Below, piece after piece: positions 54,348-63,347 of a stretch of DNA of 64,000 nucleotides (positions are counted from its first letter, which is position 1; each line of letters begins with the position of its first letter). Position numbers and translations under genes: made by a program. Below the pieces are notes generated by a model that was given only the letters and a program-made list of their open reading frames with translations, was not told the origin of the DNA and made no database searches. The DNA comes from Erysipelotrichaceae bacterium (lineage in GTDB: Bacteria > Bacillota_I > Bacilli_A > Erysipelotrichales > Erysipelotrichaceae), in contig JAFRAB010000015.1 of assembly GCA_017405675.1 (NCBI GenBank), positions 62,001 to 126,000 on the forward strand, written 5' to 3'.

Positions 54348-55280
54348 ATGAAAAAAATAGGTTTAGTAGTAACCATATTCAGCTTAATGTTATTCGGGGG
54401 CAATGTTGAAACTGGTTACGCAGAGTACATGCGGAGCATTAAGGAAGACTTCGCCCAGGACAAATGGGCGTCTTTAAACATGACTTTCAATCCTGCTCCG
54501 GTACTTGAATACAGCAGTAAAACATTTGATCCGGCTGATATGGTCGCTTCTCATACCGGTGAACTGGAAGTTCTTAGTGATCCTTTTGATCTTAAGTCGA
54601 CAGGAATGCATACTCTCAAGTACAGACTGACCGATGTTGATGAATTCGGACAGGAAGTCAGCAAAGATTATAAACGGTATGTATATGTAAAGGATACGGT
54701 TGGACCAACTATCACCCTTAAGGAAAGTGACGTCAGCGTCATCATTGGTAACGGTTATAATCCTGCCAGCAACGTTTCTGTTGTAAGTGACCCGGTTGAC
54801 GGTAATCTCAGATTATCCAATACGCTGGAAAAGGGAACATATGTCGTAGAAGGCAGTGTTTCAACCGGCAGTATCGGTACTTATAACGTAAATGTCAAAG
54901 CCATGGACATGAATGGCAATACTTCTTCTAAAACATTCAGAGTAGCAGTCAGCTATGGTGTATACTACGGAACATGGACCGGCCAGAGACTTACGCCAAC
55001 CCTTGGTACGATCAATGGACCAAGCGGTAAGGAAACTTATTACAACCTTAACATGAGCGGTGTCATAGCCATCATGAGAAGAATGGGCAATACAGATCCT
55101 TATTGGGTCAGAGAAGACGGCTGTAAGATGTTAGGACCATATATCATGGTAGCGGCTCACTTAGGCTTAAGACCTAGAGGTTCCCTAGTTGAAACATCAT
55201 TAGGTACTGGTATCGTCTGTGATACCGGCGGATTTGCCTTAACAAATCCATATCAGATCGATATTGCGGTTAACTGGTAA
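54348..55280 (+). CDS. Secreted Ig-like plus 3D/RlpA-type domain protein
   Basis: The ATG at 54348 follows GGGAG; the upstream in-frame ATG is less likely. The 310-residue protein has a signal peptide (residues 1-25, GYA-EY). Two DUF5011-like Ig segments follow (about 45-120 and 123-200, the second starting DTVGPTITL). The C-terminal region is DPYWVREDGCKML, then AHLGLRPRGSLVETSLGTG and VCDTGGFA, similar to 3D/RlpA-like double-psi domains in which Asp of D-T-G-G is conserved. This suggests a cell-wall lytic or wall-binding role. Confidence 0.75.
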   Translation: MKKIGLVVTIFSLMLFGGNVETGYAEYMRSIKEDFAQDKWASLNMTFNPAPVLEYSSKTFDPADMVASHTGELEVLSDPFDLKSTGMHTLKYRLTDVDEFGQEVSKDYKRYVYVKDTVGPTITLKESDVSVIIGNGYNPASNVSVVSDPVDGNLRLSNTLEKGTYVVEGSVSTGSIGTYNVNVKAMDMNGNTSSKTFRVAVSYGVYYGTWTGQRLTPTLGTINGPSGKETYYNLNMSGVIAIMRRMGNTDPYWVREDGCKMLGPYIMVAAHLGLRPRGSLVETSLGTGIVCDTGGFALTNPYQIDIAVNW

Positions 55281-55302
55281 AGAAAGAGAAATCTTTCTTT
55301 TC
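55279..55302 (+). terminator. Weak terminator-like hairpin
   Basis: AGAAAGA (55281-55287) pairs with TCTTTCT (55292-55298), followed by a short T stretch. The stem is AT-rich, so it would be a weak terminator. Confidence 0.4.
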
Positions 55303-55342
55303 ATTTGGTCTATAATATAGTTATTGAAGGAGAACTTGTAAT

Positions 55343-55801
55343 ATGTTGGAAACAGGAATCAAAGCCCCTGATTTTACCTTACCTGATCAGGATGGCGTCT
55401 TACATTCATTAAGCGATTATCTGGGAAAGAAAGTGGTCTTATATTTCTATCCTAAGGACAATACATCAGGTTGCACCAAGCAGGCTTGCAATTTCATGGA
55501 ACTGATGCCGCATTTCAGCGAGAACAACGCTGTTGTCTTAGGCGTAAGCAAGGACTCTGTAGCTTCTCATAAGAAGTTCCAGGAAAAGTTCAATCTCAAC
55601 TTTACACTGCTGGCTGATATCGAAAAAGAGGTAATAAAGCTGTATGATGTATGGCAGGAAAAGAACATGTACGGCAAGGTGACCATGGGTGTGGTAAGGA
55701 CTACCTACCTGATCGATGAAAACGGCATTATCACCAAGGCATTTGGTAAGGTGAAGGCCGCTGATAATCCGGCCGACATGTTAAGAGAAATAGAGAAATA
55801 A
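55343..55801 (+). CDS. bcp: Thiol peroxidase, BCP/PrxQ type
   Basis: The 152-residue peroxiredoxin reduces hydroperoxides with a cysteine thiol. PDFTLPDQDGVLHSL near residue 9 and FYPKDNTSGCTKQACNF near 36 hold the peroxidatic Cys (SGCTKQAC) and, five residues on, the resolving Cys of the atypical 2-Cys BCP subgroup. AAGGAGAA precedes the ATG. It is followed by a GAAA-loop hairpin and then tex. Confidence 0.93.
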   Translation: MLETGIKAPDFTLPDQDGVLHSLSDYLGKKVVLYFYPKDNTSGCTKQACNFMELMPHFSENNAVVLGVSKDSVASHKKFQEKFNLNFTLLADIEKEVIKLYDVWQEKNMYGKVTMGVVRTTYLIDENGIITKAFGKVKAADNPADMLREIEK

Positions 55802-55810
55802 CAGAAAGAT

Positions 55811-55828
55811 AAACCGGGAAACCGGTTT
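55811..55828 (+). other. Hairpin with GAAA tetraloop
   Basis: AAACCGG (55811-55817) and CCGGTTT (55822-55828) form a perfect 7-bp stem closed by GAAA. There is no T run after it, so it is not a standard terminator. It may be an mRNA stability or processing element between bcp and tex. Confidence 0.5.
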
Positions 55829-55847
55829 ACTGATTGAGGTGATTTAT

Positions 55848-58133
55848 ATGAATGAACAGATCATTAGGGAACTGGCTGACAGCCTGAAGATCAGAGTTAA
55901 TCAGGTTGAGAATACTCTGAACCTCTTACAGCAGGATAATACCGTTCCGTTTATTGCCCGTTACCGTAAGGAAGCTACGGGCGGACTTGACGAACAGCAG
56001 ATCCTGGCCATTTCCAAACAGTATGAATATGAAGTAAAACTGGCTGAAAGAAAGGAAGCCGTCCTTAACCGGATAGCTACCCAGGGTAAGCTGACTGATG
56101 AGATCAGAGACAGCATCAATGCTGCTACCAAGCTTTCAGAAGTAGAAGACTTATATCGTCCATATATACAGAAAAAGAAAACCAAAGCGGCCATGGCTAT
56201 CAAGAAAGGCTTACAGCCACTGGCTGACTGGATGCTTTCACTGCCAAAAGAAGGCGATCTGAAGAAGGAAGCTGAAAAATATCTGAATGATGAAGTAGCT
56301 GATGTCAAAGAAGCCATTCAGGGAGCTGAAGACATCATTGCTGAGACGGTGAGTGATACAGCCAAGTTAAGATGGAGTTTCAGAGATTTCATCTACAATA
56401 CCGGCAAGATCGTCACCAAGGTGAAAAAGAACGCAGAAGACGAAAAGAAAGTCTATGAAATGTACTATGACAGAAGTGAAAGAGTCAATGCGATCGCAGA
56501 TCACCGTGTCATGGCCATAGACAGAGCCGAAAAGGAAAAGGTTCTGACCGTCAGCTTTGAATATGATGACAAAGCTTTAATTGAAGAGGCATTTGATTCT
56601 CTGGTAGGACCGGTAAAGAGTGTTATTAATGATGAAATTCATTTTGCCTGTGAAGACGGCTGCAAGCGTCTGTTATTCCCGTCTGTAGAGAGGGAAGTAC
56701 GTTCACAGTTATCTGACAGAGCACATGATAAATCAATTGAGGTATTCTCCATGAACCTGGAGAAACTGTTACTGCAGCCGCCTTTAAAGGGCAGAGTAGT
56801 AATGGGCTTTGACCCGGCCTTCAGAACAGGCTGTAAGCTGGCCGTTTTAGACAGTACGGGTAAATTGCTGCACATAGATAAAATATATCCTCACGAGCCT
56901 GTAAACAAGGTCCGGGAGGCAAAGAAGATCTTACTGGATCTGATAAAGAAGTATAAGGTCGAAATAATCGCCATCGGCAACGGTACAGCCTCACGTGAAA
57001 GTGAAAAGCTGGTGGCTGATCTGATCCATGAGAATTCATTACCAGTAAGCTATGCCATCGTATCGGAAGCAGGAGCTTCAGTATATTCAGCCAGTGATAA
57101 TGCCCGTGCGGAATTTCCGACTCTCCATGTTGAGGAAAGAAGCGCCGTATCCATCGGCAGAAGACTGCTGGACCCGCTGGCAGAATTAATCAAGATCGAT
57201 CCTAAGAGCATCGGTGTCGGTCAGTATCAGCATGACCTGCCGCAGAAACAGCTGGAAGAAAGACTGGATGAAGCCATCATGATGTGCGTCAACAGAACCG
57301 GAGCTGACCTTAATACCGCTTCTGTTGAATTACTGACTCATATTTCAGGTCTTAACAGCAGCAACGCTAAAGAAATCGTTGAATACCGTAATAAGAACGG
57401 TAAGTTTGCCAACCGTGAACAGCTTAAGCAGGTTAAGAAAATGGGTGAAAAGACCTTCCAGCAGTGTGCCGGCTTCTTGAGAATAGCAGACGGCGATGAA
57501 CCTCTGGATAAGACTTCCATTCATCCGGAAAGCTATGAAGCTGCCCGTAAAATCATGGCAGTATGCGGTATAAAGCAGTTAGGCGACCCTGGCATTGAGT
57601 TTGATGAAGCCAAGGTAAAAGCCTTAGGCATTGACAGTTTCACGCTGAATGACATTGAAACAGCCATTAAGCAGCCTTTAAGAGACTACCGTGATCAGTT
57701 TGAAGGAGCATTACTCAAGAGTGATGTTCTGGAGATCAGCAATCTTAAAGTCGGTGATGCTTTGGCAGGTACGGTCAGAAATGTTGTAGACTTTGGTGCT
57801 TTTGTGGATATCGGTCTGCATGAAGACGGTCTGGTACACATTACCAGAATGAGTATGAACAGGGTAAATCATCCTTCCGAAGTAGTATCTGTCGGTGACA
57901 TCGTAACGGTATATGTGGCTGAAATAGATGAAGCCAGAGGCAGGGTACAGTTATCATTATTGCCACTGGATCAGCTCAATAAGAGAAACACCAGCAGACA
58001 GGAAAGAAATCATAAGCCTAAGAACAAACCTAACAACAGTAATAAAAAGGACTTCAAGAAGAAAAAGCCGGAAGACGATTATACTTATGAAGATGCCATG
58101 AAGAAACTGCTGGAGAGATTTGGCAAACATTAA
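55848..58133 (+). CDS. tex: Tex-family S1 RNA-binding protein
   Basis: The ATG at 55848 follows GAGGTGA. The 761-residue protein has the complete Tex layout: N-terminal helical domain with TVPFIARYRKEATGGLDEQQ near residue 33, a YqgF/RNaseH-like domain (VMGFDPAFRTGCKLAVLD near 317), tandem helix-hairpin-helix motifs (about 480-560) and a C-terminal S1 domain (GDALAGTVRNVVDFGAFVDI near 639). A Lys/Asn-rich tail follows. Tex binds nucleic acids and affects transcription and stress responses. Confidence 0.95.
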   Translation: MNEQIIRELADSLKIRVNQVENTLNLLQQDNTVPFIARYRKEATGGLDEQQILAISKQYEYEVKLAERKEAVLNRIATQGKLTDEIRDSINAATKLSEVEDLYRPYIQKKKTKAAMAIKKGLQPLADWMLSLPKEGDLKKEAEKYLNDEVADVKEAIQGAEDIIAETVSDTAKLRWSFRDFIYNTGKIVTKVKKNAEDEKKVYEMYYDRSERVNAIADHRVMAIDRAEKEKVLTVSFEYDDKALIEEAFDSLVGPVKSVINDEIHFACEDGCKRLLFPSVEREVRSQLSDRAHDKSIEVFSMNLEKLLLQPPLKGRVVMGFDPAFRTGCKLAVLDSTGKLLHIDKIYPHEPVNKVREAKKILLDLIKKYKVEIIAIGNGTASRESEKLVADLIHENSLPVSYAIVSEAGASVYSASDNARAEFPTLHVEERSAVSIGRRLLDPLAELIKIDPKSIGVGQYQHDLPQKQLEERLDEAIMMCVNRTGADLNTASVELLTHISGLNSSNAKEIVEYRNKNGKFANREQLKQVKKMGEKTFQQCAGFLRIADGDEPLDKTSIHPESYEAARKIMAVCGIKQLGDPGIEFDEAKVKALGIDSFTLNDIETAIKQPLRDYRDQFEGALLKSDVLEISNLKVGDALAGTVRNVVDFGAFVDIGLHEDGLVHITRMSMNRVNHPSEVVSVGDIVTVYVAEIDEARGRVQLSLLPLDQLNKRNTSRQERNHKPKNKPNNSNKKDFKKKKPEDDYTYEDAMKKLLERFGKH

Positions 58134-58136
58134 TTG

Positions 58137-58166
58137 TTTACATATTTTGCTGTTTTATATTATACT
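58137..58166 (+). promoter_or_regulatory. tRNA promoter
   Basis: TTTACA (58137-58142), an 18-bp spacer and TATACT (58161-58166) lie immediately upstream of the tRNA, so it has its own promoter although tex ends only 3 nt earlier. Confidence 0.7.
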
Positions 58167-58175
58167 AATAATGCT

Positions 58176-58250
58176 GCCGGTTTAGCTCAGGGGCAGAGCA
58201 CTTCCTTGGTAGGGAAGGGGTCGACAGTTCAATTCTGTCAACCGGCACCA
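58176..58250 (+). tRNA. tRNA-Thr (anticodon GGT)
   Basis: The 75-nt cloverleaf is complete. The acceptor is GCCGGTT/AACCGGC, the D stem GCTC/GAGC, the anticodon stem CTTCC/GGAAG with loop TTGGTAG giving GGT, and the T stem GACAG/CTGTC with loop TTCAATT. The discriminator is A and CCA is encoded. Confidence 0.97.
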
Positions 58251-58263
58251 TTATGGGTAGTTT

Positions 58264-58294
58264 AAAAGAGTTCATAACTAGATGAACTCTTTTT
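58264..58294 (+). terminator. Intrinsic terminator after tRNA
   Basis: AAAGAGTTCAT (58265-58275) pairs with ATGAACTCTTT (58282-58292) around AACTAG, ending in a T run. Confidence 0.85.
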
Positions 58295-58355
58295 ACTATA
58301 TATGCATCTATAAATAAATTTGATCATATCAGTAATATACACAAATGTATGGTCT

Positions 58356-59986
58356 TTAGTTTGATAGTTTTAAGGCAAAGTATTTCTCTAACTGCTCAGT
58401 AATAATTCTGCTTTCAATTGCATCTGGTTCAGTAATTATTCCATTTGAAATACTGTAATAATTACCTCCAGTTCCAATATAATAATGTTCAAAAAAAGTT
58501 GAATTATCATTATCTTGATTAAAAAGACTGTTTCCCAGAAAATAGTTTTTCGAAGTGATATCAAAATAATCAAGTACTGTTGGTGCTAGATCAACAGATG
58601 TTTTGCTTTTAGCATCAACTGTTTCAGGAATTATTCCTTTGTAATAGATGAAAAATGGTATACGGTCACAGAATAGACCAGTCCTTTGAATGTTTGGAAA
58701 TGTTTTTGCAAAAGCATCATCGTAATATGTACAGTGATCGGCAGTATAAATAATTACTGTATCATTTGAACAATCTGATTTATTGAATTTTCCATAAATT
58801 CACCAAATTGAAAATCAGCATCATAAAATTTGTTTAATTCTGGATTTGCTCCATCACCATATTTTTCATCTATAGAATCTAAAGATACATGTGATCCATA
58901 TGTATATAAAACACAAAAGAAAGGCATGTCATCATTTTTGCGTTCTTCTATCGTATCATATAACAGTTGATAAATCTCTTTATCAGATAACGAATTTGAA
59001 TATCCGGAATAATCATATTGACTGGTGTTAATAAGATTGTCAAACCTCATATCTTTTAAAAACTTTGTGAATAGAGAATTGTTAGGCTCAGCATTGATGA
59101 AAATCGTCTGATATCCTTCATTTTTCATTATTTCTTGTAATGAAATCAATTTATTGATATCGTAGTTTTGAAATTGAAAGCCAGAATATAATTGACCACT
59201 TAATCCTCTGTATGTAGCAGCAGTTTGATTATAATAATTTATAAAATTCAACGAGATATTTTCATATGCTTTAACATTAGGCATAATAATTCTTTCATCT
59301 TCTACAATATGTTGGGAAACACCTTCTGTAAATATGAGTATTACATTTGGCTGTGCTACAAGCGTACTGTCTTTATCTCTATAGTTTGGAATAGAGTCTT
59401 TATAGAATTCTGCAATATTTGTTTCTAAATTTTCTATTTTCTTCTTTATTGTTTTTTCGGAATTGTATTGAGAATATAGTCTCTTATATGCTAAAAAAGG
59501 AGAATACAATCCATCAGTCACTCTATTACAATACAAATTCATCATAAGTAAGCATACAAAACACGATATGCTGACCCAGACAGGAATGTTAAACTTTTTA
59601 GTAGGCAAAAAAGATATAATCAAAACAATTATTGCTGTCAAAATATAAAAAACAGCTCTACCAGATAATCCGTTCAGTGAATCGATGTTTTCTAGAAATA
59701 AAAGAATTAAATATGAATGACTAAAGATGAGAAAAAATATTTGGATGTTAAATAACAAAATCAATATTGAATTTGCTAACCATCCAAAAATTTGAATTTT
59801 GAGTATAATATTTGATAGAACTATTACCATTAATAGCTCAATCAAACCAATAATCAAATACCAATTATGACGGAGTGTATTAAATGGTTTAGAAGCTATT
59901 AATAGTACTACTATAGTAATTGAGTATTTTATTATAGTTGTAGCTAAATATATATAATGTTTATCTTTCTCGGTGTTTTTGCTCAT
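58356..59986 (-). pseudogene. LtaS/MdoB-type sulfatase-fold phosphotransferase, frameshifted
   Basis: From the ATG at 59986 (GGGGAAG upstream) the protein has five N-terminal membrane helices and an alkaline-phosphatase/sulfatase domain: VILIFTEGVSQHI near residue 216, NQTAATYRGLSGQLYSG near 255 with the likely Thr nucleophile, and YGSHVSLDS near 368. The frame is lost at an A4 run (58788-58791 on the top strand), giving a 410-residue product that stops at 58754. The other frame continues MEKFNKSDCSND, VIIYTADHCTYYDD, FCDRIPFFIYYKG and IIPETV to the stop at 58356. One added A gives about 543 residues. Such enzymes add phosphoglycerol or phosphoethanolamine to surface polymers. Confidence 0.8.
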
Positions 59987-60179
59987 AACTTCCCCTAATA
60001 CTGTAATACTTAATTAGATTAATTTCTTATGAATTTTAACATATTTTTGAAATATCTACATAAATATATAAATTTTTATGATTTTACATAAACGCCTTGA
60101 ACTATTCTTCAATATGTTTCTACGTGTTATTTAGAATATATTATTCCAAAGATGTATTTTTATTATTTATAAAAATATA
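59987..60179 (-). promoter_or_regulatory. AT-rich gap upstream of the sulfatase gene
   Basis: This 193-nt region must hold the bottom-strand promoter of the sulfatase gene and any end signal of the LCP gene. An imperfectly placed TTAAAAT-like -10 and the inverted repeat ATATTT-ttg-AAATAT (60041-60055) are the only structured elements. No ORF or convincing terminator is seen. Confidence 0.4.
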
Positions 60180-61715
60180 TTAATTCATAACAGAGTTTAT
60201 AATACTCTTGGATATTTCCAGTGTGTTTTCCGTTATCTTGCCGACCAGGACAGGATAATTACCGGCACTGTAGCATTTGTCGTAACTGTAATAACAGTCA
60301 GGCTGGTAAACATTGAACTGCCAAGGACGGTTGTCAGTCAGGTCATAGTTCTTGAGAGCGGTTTTAACTATTGTCATTACATCCAGGTCAGTAGCTGCTG
60401 CCTTATCCAGAGAATCGATGACATTGATTATTTTTTCAGGTGTACCCATTATTTCGGACAAACCTGTTGGACGGAGCGTTTTGAATTTGTTAACGATGGC
60501 TTCAGCGACTTTAGTGGTGTTTTCCATCTGATCGGTATACATGCCGGTAAGATGCATCAGCTCACGGATGAATAAGATCGTATATGGCCCGTCAAGAGTC
60601 AGGTTTCCGGCATCAAAGTAATGCTGAGGTGAGATGTATTCATCACCGATCTTCACATCGCGGTAAGTCTGGAAACCGTAGGAGTTATCCAGTTCAATAC
60701 CGCCTAAGGCATCGATCAGCTTTTCCATGGAAGAATAGTTGAAACGCATGAAGTAGTCGATGCGGCAGTTTAATAAATCACTTACGGCATTTATCCATTT
60801 ATCAATGCCGTGCAGGGAAGTATAGGTCAGACGGTCTTTGTGGTTAGCTTCTCCGTTATAGTTAATATAAATATCTCTTGGAATCATGACTACACCGATC
60901 TTACGGTCAGGAAGATCGACAGCTAACAATATATTAATATCAGATCGGCCCAGATAATCGCTGTCGCTGCGGGAGCCTCGGACATCATTACCGCCAATCA
61001 GAACGGTAAACGGCTCATTGAAGACGTCAGGCTTTTCGTTCTGAATGATACCTGTTGATACTTCCTTACTGACAGTATAAACAGGCTTGAGCATGGACAT
61101 CAAGTAGTCAGTACGCCAGACATCGCCGCCCATTTCCATGTAATCCTCGCCTATAAGAACGGAATTCTGGATGAAATGCTGGTGAACATCCTTGGTATTA
61201 AGAACTTCAACGATCTGGAAGATATTGCTGAAAGGTATGACTGAAGCCGATTTGGCTTTGGAGTTTACTTCACTTATGGCAGCATTAATATCATGGAACA
61301 TGTCATTGCTCAGGATGGCATAGTTGTATGAACCATCTGCTATATTGTCTGGAGAACTGTCGGTTATGCGGTCATACAGAACAATGTTTTCCATGGTGGT
61401 TTCCGGCATGGTAGTAAAGATGTTTTCCAGATGTTCAGATATACCATTCAGCATAGATATAGCCAGAGCCGCCGGTATTGTTACCACTAAAAGTAACAAA
61501 GACAGGATAACCTGAAGCCATTTTCTTTTCATGAAGATGGTTAAAAACAGGCACAGCATGTTAATTACTGCCAATGCTGCCATGAAATACGTAATAATCT
61601 GTTTTGGCATGAATTCATTTTTCATGGCTGAATATATGCTGAAGGCTGAAGCGCCTGCTGCCAGAAGGAAGATTAGAAACGGAATAGGTTTAATTATTAT
61701 CTTTTTGTTGTTCAT
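60180..61715 (-). CDS. LytR-CpsA-Psr (LCP) glycopolymer ligase, CpsA-like
   Basis: LCP enzymes move lipid-linked wall teichoic acid or capsule onto peptidoglycan. The 511-residue protein has three N-terminal membrane helices (about 8-30, 37-60, 66-90) and an accessory domain (about 95-215) like that of streptococcal Cps2A. The LCP domain shows VLIGGNDVRGSR near 239, VVMIPRDIYINYNG near 272 and HKDRLTYTSLHG near 287, with the conserved Arg residues that bind the pyrophosphate lipid. AGGAGAAA precedes the start. It is divergent from the second DeoR gene and about 15 kb from the polysaccharide locus, whose product it probably anchors. Confidence 0.9.
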   Translation of the reverse strand: MNNKKIIIKPIPFLIFLLAAGASAFSIYSAMKNEFMPKQIITYFMAALAVINMLCLFLTIFMKRKWLQVILSLLLLVVTIPAALAISMLNGISEHLENIFTTMPETTMENIVLYDRITDSSPDNIADGSYNYAILSNDMFHDINAAISEVNSKAKSASVIPFSNIFQIVEVLNTKDVHQHFIQNSVLIGEDYMEMGGDVWRTDYLMSMLKPVYTVSKEVSTGIIQNEKPDVFNEPFTVLIGGNDVRGSRSDSDYLGRSDINILLAVDLPDRKIGVVMIPRDIYINYNGEANHKDRLTYTSLHGIDKWINAVSDLLNCRIDYFMRFNYSSMEKLIDALGGIELDNSYGFQTYRDVKIGDEYISPQHYFDAGNLTLDGPYTILFIRELMHLTGMYTDQMENTTKVAEAIVNKFKTLRPTGLSEIMGTPEKIINVIDSLDKAAATDLDVMTIVKTALKNYDLTDNRPWQFNVYQPDCYYSYDKCYSAGNYPVLVGKITENTLEISKSIINSVMN

Positions 61716-61738
61716 AGCGGGTTTCTCCTGATGAAATC

Positions 61739-61744
61739 ATTATA
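61739..61744 (-). promoter_or_regulatory. -10 box of LCP gene
   Basis: TATAAT on the bottom strand, 24 nt upstream of the LCP start; no good -35 at 17 bp is visible. Confidence 0.4.
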
Positions 61745-61804
61745 ACATCTTTAGTTTTTTGCGCCTTTCAAATGCAAAGCTTATTTATGCAACAATGACC
61801 AAAA

Positions 61805-61864
61805 GCACAAGTTTTACAGTTTTTGTGCGTTTGACGTGAAAAGAACAGTTGCCTGTGCTAAAAT
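61805..61864 (+). promoter_or_regulatory. Extended -10 promoter and inverted repeat before second DeoR
   Basis: TGCTAAAAT (TG at 61856, TAAAAT at 61859-61864) is an extended -10. Upstream, GCACAA (61805-61810) and TTGTGC (61823-61828) form an inverted repeat with 12 nt between arms. It lies between the divergent LCP and DeoR genes, so a regulator there could control both. Confidence 0.5.
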
Positions 61865-61887
61865 GCAGACATAAAGATTGGAGATTA

Positions 61888-62676
61888 ATGAATATGAACG
61901 CTACAAATAGACGATTAGCTATTTTTGACAAACTCCTGGTAGAAAAAAAAGTAGTAGTTACTAATCTCGCAGAAGAGTTTAATGTAACTCCTATGACCAT
62001 CCGCCGTGACTTAAGTGTTCTGGAAAAGCAGGGTGTCATAACTACCTATTACGGTGGCGCCAGCCTTAACGAGGGCGCTGCCAGTGAGCCGTCATTCATG
62101 CTTAAAAACAAAAACTCTCTTGACGAAAAGATTGCCATTGCCTATGAAGCCAGCAAGCTGATTAACGAAGGTGACTCCATTTACATTGACTGCGGTACGA
62201 CCTGCTATAATATAGGCCGTTTCATCAAAAACAAACGCATGACGGTAATGACTAACTCCATCCGATTTATTGAAACAATCAAAGATAAGGAAAAGATCGA
62301 TATTGTTATCGCTCCGGGTGTCTACAGCCGTATTTCCGAAGCTACCCTGAGCTCCAGTACCGTGGAATTCTTTGCTTCGCATTATATTGACAAGGCTTTT
62401 GTGACATCACAGGGCTTTGATATTGAAAGAGGTGCTTCCGTGCCTGAGGAAATGGACGGCAAAGTCAAGGCTTCCATTCTGAAGGTATCCAAGATGAAGA
62501 TCCTGCTCATTGACCATACCAAGTTCGGTGAAAACTTCTTCAGTGTACATGGTCTGCCAAATGAATATGATATGATCATCACTGACGAAGGAATCGATGA
62601 GGCAACCAGAAAGAAATGCATTGAAAAGGGACTGCCTCTGGTCGTAGCCCCGTATATTAGAAAGAGGGACAATTAA
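61888..62676 (+). CDS. Second DeoR-family transcriptional regulator
   Basis: The ATG at 61888 is chosen with TTGGAG just upstream; an ATG two codons later is equally possible. The protein (262 residues) has a winged HTH (residues 8-60, TPMTIRRDLSVL) and the sugar-phosphate domain (about 78-235) with GDSIYIDCGTT near 98 and IDHTKFGENFF near 207. It is paralogous to the regulator at 2347. Its stop overlaps the nitroreductase start (TAATG). Targets may include the divergent LCP gene or the glycyl-radical enzyme downstream; both are guesses. Confidence 0.87.
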   Translation: MNMNATNRRLAIFDKLLVEKKVVVTNLAEEFNVTPMTIRRDLSVLEKQGVITTYYGGASLNEGAASEPSFMLKNKNSLDEKIAIAYEASKLINEGDSIYIDCGTTCYNIGRFIKNKRMTVMTNSIRFIETIKDKEKIDIVIAPGVYSRISEATLSSSTVEFFASHYIDKAFVTSQGFDIERGASVPEEMDGKVKASILKVSKMKILLIDHTKFGENFFSVHGLPNEYDMIITDEGIDEATRKKCIEKGLPLVVAPYIRKRDN

Positions 62677-63191
62677 TGGAACTTTCAGAAGTTATCAGAA
62701 AGCGTTATTCAGTCAGAAAATATGCTGAAAAGGAAATACCTGAAGAGGTGATGGCAGAAGTAATTGAAGCCGGAATGCTGGCTCCGACAGCCAAGAATTC
62801 ACAGGCCCAGCGCGTTTATGTCATTAAGAGTGCTGAAGGCATTGAGAAGATCAGAAGTCTGTGCAGAAGCGCCTATGATGCACCGACCGTATTATGCTTT
62901 ACGGCTTCTGCTGACGAAGTGTATAGGAATCCTTTTGAAGAAGGCTTCAATTCCGGTCATCAGGACTGCAGTATTGTTGCTACCCATATGATGCTGAAGG
63001 CTGCTGAACTGGGTTTAGGAACCTGTTGGGTAAATCATTTCCCAAGAGCAGAAGTCAGACAGCGGTTTGGTATTCCGGAGAATGAAGAACTGGTACTTTT
63101 AATGCCGATAGGATATCCGGCTGAAGATAGCGTACCTTCTCCTAGACATGCCGAATCAAAGGCTGTTGAAGAAGTAGTAAGATATCTGTAA
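62676..63191 (+). CDS. Nitroreductase-family flavoprotein
   Basis: The 171-residue protein is a minimal FMN-dependent nitroreductase. It has the N-terminal RKRYSVRKYAEKEIPEEVM (FMN-phosphate-binding Arg pair near residues 8-12), MLAPTAKNSQAQRVYVI near 34 and GLGTCWVNHFPRAEVRQRF near 111. The substrate is unknown; quinones, flavins or nitro compounds are usual for the family. It shares one base with the DeoR stop and is closed by a terminator. Confidence 0.88.
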   Translation: MELSEVIRKRYSVRKYAEKEIPEEVMAEVIEAGMLAPTAKNSQAQRVYVIKSAEGIEKIRSLCRSAYDAPTVLCFTASADEVYRNPFEEGFNSGHQDCSIVATHMMLKAAELGLGTCWVNHFPRAEVRQRFGIPENEELVLLMPIGYPAEDSVPSPRHAESKAVEEVVRYL

Positions 63192-63196
63192 TATGT

Positions 63197-63220
63197 AAGA
63201 CCGCTCAGCGGTCTTTTTTT
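63197..63220 (+). terminator. Intrinsic terminator
   Basis: AAGACCG (63197-63203) pairs with CGGTCTT (63209-63215) around CTCAG, followed by a run of Ts. Confidence 0.85.
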
Positions 63221-63347
63221 GTGAAAAAGAAAAACGAACATGTAAAGCGAGGCAAATGCGTGAGTTTCCTTATCGATTTACTGTCATGAAGAAATTTGGA
63301 TGTGTTTTGAAGCTGTAACTGTTAAACTGATGATGTGAGGTGTCGTT

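Noticed and set aside
55811..55828. Terminator between bcp and tex
   Set aside because: The hairpin is strong but no T run follows it.
58780..58800. Programmed frameshift in the sulfatase gene
   Set aside because: The site lacks an X_XXY_YYZ heptamer in the correct frame.
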